The notes beneath the pieces were generated by a model. It did no database searches and was not told the origin of the DNA. It saw nothing but the letters and a program-made list of their open reading frames with translations. A stretch of 64,000 nucleotides of DNA, taken from positions 863,483 to 927,482 of the forward strand of contig AZHD01000009.1 in the NCBI GenBank assembly GCA_001636815.1, written 5' to 3'. A program made the position numbers and the translations under genes. How positions within the stretch are numbered: the first letter of the stretch is position 1; every line of letters begins with the position of its first letter. This DNA comes from Niveomyces insectorum RCEF 264 (Eukaryota > Ascomycota > Sordariomycetes > Hypocreales > Cordycipitaceae). Shown here one piece after another: positions 47,284 through 56,744 of the stretch.

Positions 47284-50268
47284 ATGAACAGCTTCCCTCT
47301 TCTGTCGGCGCCGGCGCCACGCCTGTCTGCGCCGAGCCGCCAGTACTACCGTTCCTCTTCCGGCTCGCCCACGCGCCAGCAGCACTTTCACCAACACGTC
47401 GACGACCTTATCACCCAGCTCACGCCGGCCAACGCCATCAAAACCCTGCGCTTTCCCTCCGACGAGCTGAAGCACTGCCTGGACGCAGCCACGGCGTCCG
47501 AGCAGTCCTTTGCCATGCGGGCGGCTCTGGCCTCGAGCAACATCCAAGACTGGCTCGACGAGCTGTCGTCGTGGCTGTGGCCCAGCACCGGCGGGGCCTC
47601 GGGCTTTGAGCAGCCACGGTCCGTCAGCCTAGGAGGACACAAAACGAGCGCTGCTATGCCCGACACATATGCGCCGACATCACCACCACTAGCGTCGTCG
47701 CCTCCCGCCTCGCAAGTCCTTTTTCCAACGACACCCGCTACACCCGAGCGACAGATTATGCACACTTTGAACCACGCCGAGAACGGGGAGGACGAGAAGC
47801 ATTTGGACGGCAGAACGTGGATGGGCAGTCTGCGTGTGGCAGACGTGGCTCGATACGAGGCGAGGTTGGTGGAAATCGAGCGCGAGATCGACGACCTCGA
47901 AGTGGAAGACCTGAAGCGCCATGTCCTGCATCACCACATCCTCCCCTTGTCGCCGCCCGGAACACCAACACCAACGCTGGACGGACGGTTTCGCGCCTCG
48001 TCTCCGTCGTCCGCCGCGGCCTTTGCGCGCATGGACGATCTGACCGCCGTCGTCACGGCCATCGTCCTCCAGGCGTTGCCGCAACTGTCCAAACTGGTCC
48101 GGTTGCTGGACGTATGGCGCGTCCGATTGTTGGTTCTCAAGCGCATACCGACCCTGGTGGCCGCCCTCGACGCTGCCGAGACGGCCATCCAGTCCGCCTG
48201 GAATGTCGTGCGCGACGACGACGACACGAGCGCAAGCACGGCACGACGTACATTGCGCCGGGAAGAGTTCGCGATCATGCGGTCGGTGGTCGAAAAGAAG
48301 GTCTCCAAAGCCGCGCGAATCACCGATTTTATGCTGGATTCTCTCGACGGCCTGGAAGACACCATACCGGACGAGTGGATCGACCGCATCGATGCCGCCG
48401 AGCGCGACTACGGGGCATGGGTAGCCGTCTGCGAGCGCAAGATCCGCGAGTCAGACTGGAAGCGCTTTGCCCTCGACAAACCTGTGCTGCCACTACCCCG
48501 ACCACAGCAAACCCAAACGCACGCCACCGTTCTCCCGGCGACAGTCCCAGAGGAAGGGCAGACGGCCATGTCCTCGAAACGCCCCATTCCTGCTCCCTTG
48601 CAGTTGTCCGCCGGCGGCAAAGGTCTCTTACCGGCGGCCCTGCAAACGCCGTCGCCCCATCTCTCGTCGCAAAGCTCACTCGAGTCTCTCCGCTCGGAGC
48701 CCGAGCTACCTGCCATTCCCAACGTAGGCGCCTACGCCGACTCGGACATCATCGCTTCCCCAACTGCGTTCCTTACTTCCGAGGGCGAGACACCTTTTGA
48801 GCACGGCATCGGTTCCGACTGCCTCGCTTCCGAGGATCTCTTGCCGAGCGACCTCTCCCGCGACTTCTCCCGTCGCGGCGATGCATCCGACCTGCCCGAG
48901 CCCATCGACAGGCTGCACGAACCACATGGGCCCACGGGTTCCGCATCCAGTCCTTCCAGCTCGCCACCGGACTTCCGCGCCAGCATGCGGTCAACCGTCA
49001 CATTCAGCGACATGCCCACGGTTGCGGAAATTCCCAGCGAGGAGAGCCCTACAGCACCCAAAACGCCGACAGATTCCTCCTTTCACACGATGATCGACGA
49101 TGAGGCCGACGACGCCTCTTTCCTGCCACCCGACGTGGGCACGCCCGGCACCCCCAGCAGTCCCGGCAGCCTGAACAGCCGCCGTCTGAGTGTGAGCAGC
49201 GAGGACGACCAGCTGCAGCAGCAGATCAGCGAGATTCTCGAATCCATACCGGCCAAGATTGTGCTTTCTTCACAGCCGTCGCCCCCGCTAAACCACCTCA
49301 ACCCGCCCGACTTCAAGTTGCCGCGCAAGCCTAAGCCAACAACCGACAACACGCGGAGCACCTCCAGCATGTCGTCTCGGTCCATGACGCCCTCGTTCTT
49401 GCTCGCACCCGCGTACGCACGGTACCCCCGGCCACGGCAACAGCAGCGGGGAAATCAGGAGATCAAGCTATACCATCTGTCGCGGTCAACGGGCGAGGCG
49501 CCCATCAAGCTCTTCATCCGGCTGGTGGGTGAGAACGGCGAACGCGTCATGGTGCGCGTGGGCGGCGGCTGGGCGGATCTGAGCGAGTACCTCAAGGAAT
49601 ACGCCAGCCACCACAGCCGGCGGTCCAAGAGCGGGGGCGAGAGCAAGATCGAAATCCGCGATCTGCCACCAACCGTGTTCGCGTCGGCTGCCACCAACAC
49701 GGCAACAATGTCCCTGAACAGCAGCCGCGTGGGGTCCAGTCCGCCGAGCCGGCCCGGCTCCGCCCTTGACTACTCACCCGGCATAACAGCCGCCATGGCG
49801 CCGCTAAATGTGCGGAAAACGCGCAAAGTCGCGACCGGCGACGAGGCCGCTACCGCCAGCAGTAGCACTGCCGCTACTGCGTCTGCCTCCTTCTCCTCCT
49901 TCTCCTCCTCTTTCTCCACCAGCGGCAACCAGAATCAGAACCCCCGGACCCCGCTGGCGGCCGTCGTGGCGGCCAAGTCGTCGACGGACAACACGCCGTC
50001 CTCGGGCTCGGGCGCCTCCACGCGGTCGCGGTCCAGCTCACGGCTCAGCTGGACGGAGGAAGACAGCACGCTTGGCATGTCAGGCCCGCGGGCCAAGAAC
50101 ATTGAGATGAGCGAGGAGAGCAAGGCCTGGGTCGAGAGCGTGAAGGAACGGGTGCGCATTGCCAGCGGCGAACGCAAAGTGTCGGACCAGCTTGAGGGCA
50201 AGTTTGGCGAGATTGGCAAAGTGGGTGGGACAAAACGGCTCTTCCGGCGCGGGCCGGGGAAAGGATAG
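47284..50268 (+). CDS. GAS2-domain protein, probable microtubule-associated factor
   Basis: Single exon of 994 residues. The N-terminal half is helical and charged (YEARLVEIEREIDDLEVEDL, ALPQLSKLVRLLDVWRVRLL, FAIMRSVVEKKVSKAARITD), suggesting an elongated helical-bundle region at about residues 40-400. Ser/Pro-rich disordered sequence follows. A GAS2-related domain sits at about residues 730-800: IKLFIRLVGENGERVMVRVG, GGWADLSEYLKEY and IEIRDLP. The VRVGGGW core is the hallmark of GAS2 domains, which bind microtubules and link them to other cytoskeletal parts in animals. The C-terminus has Ser/Thr-rich repeats and a basic end (KRLFRRGPGKG). Fungal GAS2 proteins are poorly studied. The microtubule role is family-based inference. 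Confidence 0.75.
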   Translation: MNSFPLLSAPAPRLSAPSRQYYRSSSGSPTRQQHFHQHVDDLITQLTPANAIKTLRFPSDELKHCLDAATASEQSFAMRAALASSNIQDWLDELSSWLWPSTGGASGFEQPRSVSLGGHKTSAAMPDTYAPTSPPLASSPPASQVLFPTTPATPERQIMHTLNHAENGEDEKHLDGRTWMGSLRVADVARYEARLVEIEREIDDLEVEDLKRHVLHHHILPLSPPGTPTPTLDGRFRASSPSSAAAFARMDDLTAVVTAIVLQALPQLSKLVRLLDVWRVRLLVLKRIPTLVAALDAAETAIQSAWNVVRDDDDTSASTARRTLRREEFAIMRSVVEKKVSKAARITDFMLDSLDGLEDTIPDEWIDRIDAAERDYGAWVAVCERKIRESDWKRFALDKPVLPLPRPQQTQTHATVLPATVPEEGQTAMSSKRPIPAPLQLSAGGKGLLPAALQTPSPHLSSQSSLESLRSEPELPAIPNVGAYADSDIIASPTAFLTSEGETPFEHGIGSDCLASEDLLPSDLSRDFSRRGDASDLPEPIDRLHEPHGPTGSASSPSSSPPDFRASMRSTVTFSDMPTVAEIPSEESPTAPKTPTDSSFHTMIDDEADDASFLPPDVGTPGTPSSPGSLNSRRLSVSSEDDQLQQQISEILESIPAKIVLSSQPSPPLNHLNPPDFKLPRKPKPTTDNTRSTSSMSSRSMTPSFLLAPAYARYPRPRQQQRGNQEIKLYHLSRSTGEAPIKLFIRLVGENGERVMVRVGGGWADLSEYLKEYASHHSRRSKSGGESKIEIRDLPPTVFASAATNTATMSLNSSRVGSSPPSRPGSALDYSPGITAAMAPLNVRKTRKVATGDEAATASSSTAATASASFSSFSSSFSTSGNQNQNPRTPLAAVVAAKSSTDNTPSSGSGASTRSRSSSRLSWTEEDSTLGMSGPRAKNIEMSEESKAWVESVKERVRIASGERKVSDQLEGKFGEIGKVGGTKRLFRRGPGKG

Positions 50269-51277
50269 TAAAGAAGGTGGACTTGTGTGATTCTTGTTTT
50301 TCTTTATCGTTGTTTCTCGGGCGGTATAGATCATCCATGGGTATCTGGTGAGGTCGTTTTGGGCTTCTATTTTGCATTAGCATGCTTTTTATTCTTTTTT
50401 TTTCTTCTTCGTTCTTTTTTTGGTCCTTTCCACTTTCGTTATATATGCCAGCTTTTTTTTCTATGTCTCGTTGTACGCGCTGTTTTGTTTGTTCTTCTAC
50501 TACAGAATACCCCAATTTCTTAGTTTCTTTTCCATATTTCTTGAGAGCCAAACACGACAAAGCAGAAATACAAAGCAACGCTTTCATTTTTCCTTATACA
50601 AGACTACATAGAGAGACCAGGGTCATAATAACGCTGCTGTGGATTTCGCGGCAAGGAACAAACTGTTTCTCCTGCACGATTCAGAACGGCCACCCGATTC
50701 CCCAGTGGAAACGATCAAGGACCAACAGTGCCCTCGTATGCTATCATCGTTTTGAGTCCCCGAAGGCATATACGCCGTCGGCCTCGCAATAACATTCCAC
50801 ATACCATAATTCTCCAAGGTTGGCACCTTGTATACAAAGCGGTGCATCCGCAGAAGGAAAGCCAAGGCTGTACTTATGCAGACACGCTCGAGAGACCAGA
50901 TGTACGTTCTTCTTTTTGTCTGAACTCTTCCACAGCCTTTTCCCATTCACATGGTCTACCATCCCTTTACGTCGATATATTATATAAGATGAGTGCCGTG
51001 TTTCTAGTGCAGTATGCCTTTGATAAAAAATATGATGAAATTTTCCCGACATCTGTCTTTCTTTTGCATTTATTTTCCTCGCGGTAAAGCACGAGAGAAG
51101 GAAGCCAACCAATCCTGTGTATTTTCCCCTTCTCTCCTTTGACCGCCCCCCCGACAACAGACGTCTGTTGATGGCGATCCCGCTCCTTTTTATCCGCTCC
51201 ACGAATAAGGCCCAAAACCCGTGTGGGCACGCAAAGGGACAAGCTAAAGCCGAGGCAAGTGTTTGAGACCGATCAAA

Positions 51278-51320
<43 letters not shown>

Positions 51321-52069
51321 CCCTTCTCGTCTATTAGTCTCCATGCACACGCTTCGTCTCGTTCCTTTCGCTAACCTTTATTCCCCAAGAGGGAAAACAG
51401 GAAACCATCCCACAGCCTCACCTTCTTTCGGGCTCTTCTTTTCAGATCAGTGTTGTCTCTTTTGGAAATTCTGTGGTAGAATCATGACCGTCTTTTGCGG
51501 CACGCTATCTCCCAATACACAACAAATCTTTGTCTCTCCCCCCTCGTTTCATCGTCTGTCAACGGCTCCGCTGTCAGTGATCGCCGCGCATGTTTCTAGT
51601 AGATTGCCTGCCCCTGTCGTTGCCGACAGCATATTGAGATGGAACGGACGAAGAAGAAATAATAAAAAAACGACGTATGAGGAAAGCAGAAAAAACGGCG
51701 GCCGGAGCGAAGAAGCTGCGCTTTTGCCGGCGGCGATCCCACAGGTTCCTTGGACGCCGTAATCGATCTTCGTTCCCCTTCCCCTTTATTTTGCGGTCGT
51801 TAACATGTTCCTCTTCCTTTTCTTGCCTGTCCTTTGGTCGCCTCCCTTTATTACTCTCACTTGTCCCGTTTTTCCCTTGTTTGTTCGTGTTTTTTGTTCT
51901 CCTTCGGACAATTTGTCGTGGTTTTTTTTGGTCCGTATCCACTCCTTCATTTTATTTTATTTTTTTCTCGCAGCGTGCTGGTCTCGCTACACATCGGCAG
52001 TGCGGCTTTGCTATTAAGTTTTTTTGCAACCTCCAATTTACCCTCGCGCTCGCAACATAATCGAAAGAA
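50269..52069. other. intergenic spacer with 40-T run, no gene seen
   Basis: Holds the 3' region of the GAS2-domain gene and the promoter of the PEBP-like gene. The last 300 bp before 52070 are T/C-rich. Open frames on both strands lack domains. Confidence 0.5.
51281..51320. repeat. 40-bp T homopolymer
   Basis: Forty consecutive T, the longest homopolymer in the window. It is intergenic. Its exact length is uncertain for technical reasons. Confidence 0.9.
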
Positions 52070-53064
52070 ATGGCTTCTTACGCCTTGCTGGCCCTGGCGG
52101 CCGCTGCTTCGTTCGTCTCGGCGGCGACGCCCCCGGGCTTCCAGCCGGCCGCCAGCGCCGAGCTCGTCGTCGACTACGACAACACCCTCATCAGCGGCCA
52201 GGTCGTGCCCAAGAATCGTGAGTTGGACGTCTGTATTTCTTTTCGAGCCACTGTGAAAACCCGGCTTTAACACACCACCCAGTCGTCCAAAACCAGCCCC
52301 AGATCGGCTCCACTCAACGCCTGCCGGGCTCGTCGTTCACCGTCATCATGCTCGACCTCGACATTCCCACCAACAACCCGGGCCAGACGAGCACGCTGCT
52401 GCACTGGATGCAGATGGGGTTGACGCTGTCGGGGCAGACGACACGGGTTGGCAGCAACAACGGTAACAACGGCAACGGGAACAACGGGAACAATGGGAAC
52501 ACCAACAACAACAACAACGGCAACGGTGCCAACAACTTTGGCACCCCCAGCGCCGCCGAGAGCGTCTTCCTCCTCGTCAACGGCAGCCAGCAGCCGGCCG
52601 CCGCCCCCTACATCAGTCCCAACCCGCCCGCACGGCTGCCGCTCAGCCACCGCTACACGCAGGTGCTCGTCGACACCAGCGGCCTCTCGGCCCAGTCGAC
52701 GGCCATGACCACGCTCATGAACGCGGCCAAGACGCGCCAGGGCTTCAACCTCGCGCAGGTGCTGCAACAGGCGGGGCTGTCGAACAAGGTGGTGGCGGGC
52801 AATTTCTTCAACGTGACGAACCCGGGCCCCGTGCAAAACGGCAACGGTAACGGTAACGGCAACGGCAACAGCAACGGCAACGGCAACCAGCAGAACGGCG
52901 TTTCGAACGCCGGCAACAACGACGCGTCGTCCACGACGACAACCGGCAGCGTGGCAACGAACACCTCGCCGAACACGGTGACCAAGTCGGGCGCAGGGCG
53001 GGCGGTGCTCGTGCCAGGCGCGGCCGTCCTGGCCGGTTTGATGGCGTTGGTGTCAGCTCTGTAG
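52070..53064 (+). CDS. secreted PEBP-like protein, probably GPI-anchored
   Basis: Exons 52070-52217 and 52283-53064; the 65-nt intron has GTGAGT and CCCAG. About 309 residues. A signal peptide is clear (MASYALLALAAAASFVSA, cut before ATPPGF). The phosphatidylethanolamine-binding fold shows as FTVIMLDLDIPTNNPGQ, LLHWMQMGL, then PYISPNPP and LPLSHRYTQVLV, corresponding to the family's Asp/Pro, His-Trp and His-Arg-Tyr ligand-site motifs. Between the His-Trp and His-Arg-Tyr motifs is an inserted Asn/Gly repeat of about 25 residues. A second Gly/Asn repeat and a Ser/Thr-rich stretch lead to a hydrophobic C-terminus (AVLVPGAAVLAGLMALVSAL) typical of a GPI signal. Ligand and role are unknown. Surface or cell-wall location is inferred from the two signals. 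Confidence 0.8.
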
Positions 53065-54539
53065 AAGAGCAACCGCTCGGGTGGCGTGTTCCCTCCCCCC
53101 CTTTTGTCTATACTTTGTTTCTTGTGTATTCTTTTTTCTCCCTCGTCCGTTTTCCTTTCTTTCTGTGTTGACCTGACGTCTGCAAGGGGTTTCGTATATA
53201 CCTTTCTCTTCCATGCAGTTTTGAATTTATAATCCTCCGTTTACTCAGAAGACGCAATATGACCCAGGCACATCATTGTACTCTGCATACGGAAATATAT
53301 GTAGAACAACAGTAAACACGCACGCCACATGCGGCAGTAATAAGACTCCGTGCCTTGTACCTTTTTTAAGCCGCTACAAATCCGCCTCGTGATTGGCCAC
53401 CCGCCCATTTCATCTCGATCTTGCCTTTTTGGTCCGCCGCGCGGGTGCCGGCGCGGCGGGTCTTTGTTTGTTTTGCTCTCCGCCCCCAGTCCCTTCCCTC
53501 CCCTGTTCCCGCCCAAAGGGGCAACAGTGCGGGAACGCTAAAAGAAAAGGTTTGATTAATAAAAACAACGCTAATCCTTTCTCGGACGCCGCGCGCGATG
53601 GTCGGTGCCGCTCCAATATCGACTTACACGAAGCTAAGAGCACAAAAAAAAAAAGAGCGATACTTGTTCCCTTTACGGCATTCGTCCGGTCGAGACGTTT
53701 CTTGAAAGAAGTTCTTTTTAATAAGGGCAAATTAGACGGATTTGTTGGTTTATTTGTCTTTTGTTAGTAATCTTACAAATCACCTCTTCCGGGACTGGAG
53801 AGAGAGAGAAAGAGAGAAGAAGAGAAAGAGAAAGAGAAAGAGAAATAAAGAGAAACGAGGCTACTTTGTTTTTCCTTTTACGGCGTAATACTTCGTACAG
53901 ACCCCTTGGTCTTCACTCCGCCATTCACCTGGCCGGAGCTGAAAAAAAGGGTCCTGCCTCCGTTGATCGTTTTTGCATCGGCCGAGCGCAACCCGTTTCG
54001 CCTCTGAACAGAAGGAATGGACAGGACGCTTCTCGGGCTCTCCAAGGAAGTTATTGATAAGCAAGGCACGATGGACAAGCCGAAAGACTCAGAAATAGAG
54101 AGCCGGGGAAACACTTTTTTTGTTTCCGGATTTGATTTTATGGCCTCCAACTGGTTGAGTAATACAATCAGTCCATCCATACTCTTTGGCTTTTGTTTTC
54201 TTTGCCTCCGATCTCCTTCTAGTTTCCTCATTATACTTGTTCTCCGTCTGTCCCATTGTCCGGCCGTGCGGGCGGAGCTTTTCTTGAACCTAGGCTTGTA
54301 GTCGTTACCGTACCTTGGACACCCCCTGTCTTGCGTTCCTTGTGCCGTCCTTTGACCTTCGTCTCTGTATTTTCTGTCCCAGGCCCACGGTTTTCCATTT
54401 GTACCGTCTTGCCGCTCGGGGGCTGCTTTTGTTTTCATCTTTCTGCATATATATATTACGTGCCCATCTATTCTTTTTTTCTGTCTCCTCGACACGCGGA
54501 CGGTCTCTCCTTTTTTGTGTCGTTCCATTTTCACAAGTC
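53065..54539. other. intergenic spacer and promoter of AIF-like gene
   Basis: Contains a GA-rich tract (about 53800-53850) and T/C-rich sequence before 54540. No recognisable gene. The frame that is open upstream of 54540 has no domain and includes the presumed leader, so I start the next gene at 54540. Confidence 0.5.
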
Positions 54540-56060
54540 ATGTTTGATCAGCTTTCCCTGTCCTCTGCGTACGTTTTGATTCCCGGCCTCATCGTTCTTG
54601 CTACGCCCTTTGCGCTTCGTCTTGCCTTTTCCTCGTCGTCTACGACCGCCGCCGCCGCCGTGGCCGCCGCATCTACAATGGCACCCACCACGCCCCAGCA
54701 CACCGTCGTCGTCCTCGGCGCCGGCTACGTCGGTGTCCCCATGGCGCACCACCTGCTCAAGCACACGCCGCCCAGCATCAACCTGCGCGTCGTCCTCGTC
54801 GCCCCCAACGACGCCATGTACTGGGTCAGCGCCACGCCCCGCGGCTTTCTGCCGGTCGAGGGCGGCCACGACGCCGACGGGACCGACCACCCCAAGGGCA
54901 ACCCGGGCCTGCCAGACAAGAAGCTCTTCTACCCGCTCGCGCCCGCGTTCGCCCAGTACAGCAAGGCCGGCCGCTTCGAGCAGGTCCTCGGCCGCGCCCA
55001 GCGCCTCGACCCGGACCAGCACACCGTCGAGGTCCGCCTGCTGGGCGACGGAAACGCCACGGCAGCCACGACAACAACAACAACAACAACAACAACAACT
55101 GTCCGCTACGACACCCTCCTGATCGCCACCGGCAGCGACTTTGCGGGCCGCATGCCGTTCAAGATCCTGCCCGACGGCGGCACGGCCGAGACGCAGGCGG
55201 CGCTAGCCGCGTACCGGCAGCGCATCGGCGCCGCAAAGAGCATCGTGGTCGCCGGCGGCGGCATGACGGGCGTCGAGCTGGCGGCCGAGCTGGGCCACGC
55301 GTACGGCAAGCAGGCGGGCGGCACCAACCACAAGGATGTGACGCTCATTGTGCGTGAAGCGCGGCCGCTGCAGCGGTACGGCGGGCGGGAGAGCGTCGGG
55401 GCGACGGTGGCGGCGCGGCTCGCGAAGCTGGGCGTGCGCGTGCTCACCAACACGGTGGCCACGGTGCAGGCGGTCGACGCGGCGACGGGCCGGACGGTCC
55501 TGGCGCTGGAGAGCAGCAGCAGCAGCAACGGCACCAAAAAGGGCGACAAGAAAACGACAACCAAAACACTTGAGACCGACGTCTACTTGCCCGCGTTTGG
55601 CGTCACGCCCAGCGCGCAATTTGTGCCCGCGCACATGTTGGACACGTCCGAGGCGAACAAGGGCCGCGTGCGGACGCGGCCGACGCTGCAGGCCGAGGGG
55701 TACGACGACATTTTTGTGGCGGGCGACGTGGCGAACCTCGAGGCGCCGTCGATCAAGAACGCCGAGGCGCAGATCCACGTGTTGGCGAAGCAGCTGCAGA
55801 CGTACCTGAAGAACTGGCAGGCGAAGCAGGCCGCAGGTGGTGGTGCAAAGACCGCGGGTGAGCAGCCCTTGGCGACGTACACGGTGGACCCCAAGCTGGT
55901 GATGGCGGTGTCGCTGGGCCCCGGGGGCGGAACGGGCCAGATGGGGTCGTTTACGCTGTGGAGCTGGCTGGTCTGGATGCTCAAGGCGCGGTACCTGGGG
56001 ACGGACTATGCGGGGGATTACGTGGCGGGCCGGCGGACGGTGATGGACAAGAAATGGTAA
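54540..56060 (+). CDS. AIF/FSP1 (AIFM2)-type FAD-dependent oxidoreductase
   Basis: Single exon of 506 residues starting MFDQLSLSS. A hydrophobic helix at residues 10-30 (YVLIPGLIVLATPFALRLAF) is a likely membrane anchor. The FAD-binding Rossmann motif is VVVLGAGYVG (about 56-65). The second dinucleotide motif, for NAD(P)H, is SIVVAGGGMTGVELAAELGH (about 235-255). TLLIATGSDF and IFVAGDVANLEAPSIKNA (the C-terminal FAD motif) follow in order. This is the AIF-homologous / FSP1 group of membrane-associated NAD(P)H oxidoreductases that reduce quinones; Saccharomyces Aif1 and Neurospora AMID-like proteins are relatives. A run of Thr (ACA repeat, about 55068-55098) interrupts the loop before TVRYDTLLIATG. 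A downstream start (MAPTTPQHT) would drop the anchor and leave the enzyme soluble. Confidence 0.85.
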   Translation: MFDQLSLSSAYVLIPGLIVLATPFALRLAFSSSSTTAAAAVAAASTMAPTTPQHTVVVLGAGYVGVPMAHHLLKHTPPSINLRVVLVAPNDAMYWVSATPRGFLPVEGGHDADGTDHPKGNPGLPDKKLFYPLAPAFAQYSKAGRFEQVLGRAQRLDPDQHTVEVRLLGDGNATAATTTTTTTTTTTVRYDTLLIATGSDFAGRMPFKILPDGGTAETQAALAAYRQRIGAAKSIVVAGGGMTGVELAAELGHAYGKQAGGTNHKDVTLIVREARPLQRYGGRESVGATVAARLAKLGVRVLTNTVATVQAVDAATGRTVLALESSSSSNGTKKGDKKTTTKTLETDVYLPAFGVTPSAQFVPAHMLDTSEANKGRVRTRPTLQAEGYDDIFVAGDVANLEAPSIKNAEAQIHVLAKQLQTYLKNWQAKQAAGGGAKTAGEQPLATYTVDPKLVMAVSLGPGGGTGQMGSFTLWSWLVWMLKARYLGTDYAGDYVAGRRTVMDKKW

Positions 56061-56744
56061 TTTAGACTAGGGTTGTTGTTGTTGCTGGCGAGGGAAGAAA
56101 TAGGAGGTCAATGGTGGCCTGGGTTTTGCTACCACACATATACGTTGCCGCTTTTTTGTTTTGTTTGATTTTTTGTTGGTATATAGAAAGACAGTTCTGC
56201 TTTTTTTTCGCACAATACCTCTTAGATGTAATGGTAGACAGGCCGTTTTACTTTGACTTTAGATATATAATCTTTTCTTGCTGCCTCTTACTCTTCATGA
56301 CATGACACTGTGCTCACTATTTGCCTTTTTTTGATCTGTTGTTTCCAAAATTGGGTTTATATTTTCTAATAAAAACGCCCTACAACACTACTTAAAAGGA
56401 CTCAACGGCAAACGCAAATGGCCCTTTGGACACGGATCTATTTCGATAATATAAAGCAGTCATTAGAACATCTATGGAAGAAAAAAGACGGTAGGTTTAA
56501 ATAGACAAAAATGAAACACATGCAAAATGGAAGGCAAAACCAACAGCTTGAAACATCAAAATTCATATCAAAATGAAGCTTTGATTTCAGCCGGATCCCG
56601 TTGTTTCTATGGTATTTCTCCGTCCAACTGTCTTTCCTTTACCCCCCAAAAATTAGAAAAAATGCCGCTCATCTTCAACAACGTGCACCCCTTTTTATTT
56701 TTTCCCTTTTCCTTTCCGTTCTTTCTTTTTCTTCCCCCCTTCTC
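56061..56744. other. convergent 3' spacer, no gene seen
   Basis: AT-rich sequence between the stops of the AIF-like gene (plus) and the malic enzyme gene (minus). Only terminator or polyadenylation sequences are expected. Confidence 0.6.

Noticed and set aside
54315..54539. N-terminal extension of the AIF-like frame
   Set aside because: The frame is open, but the sequence is a pyrimidine-rich leader. The start at 54540 directly precedes the membrane helix and conserved FAD domain.
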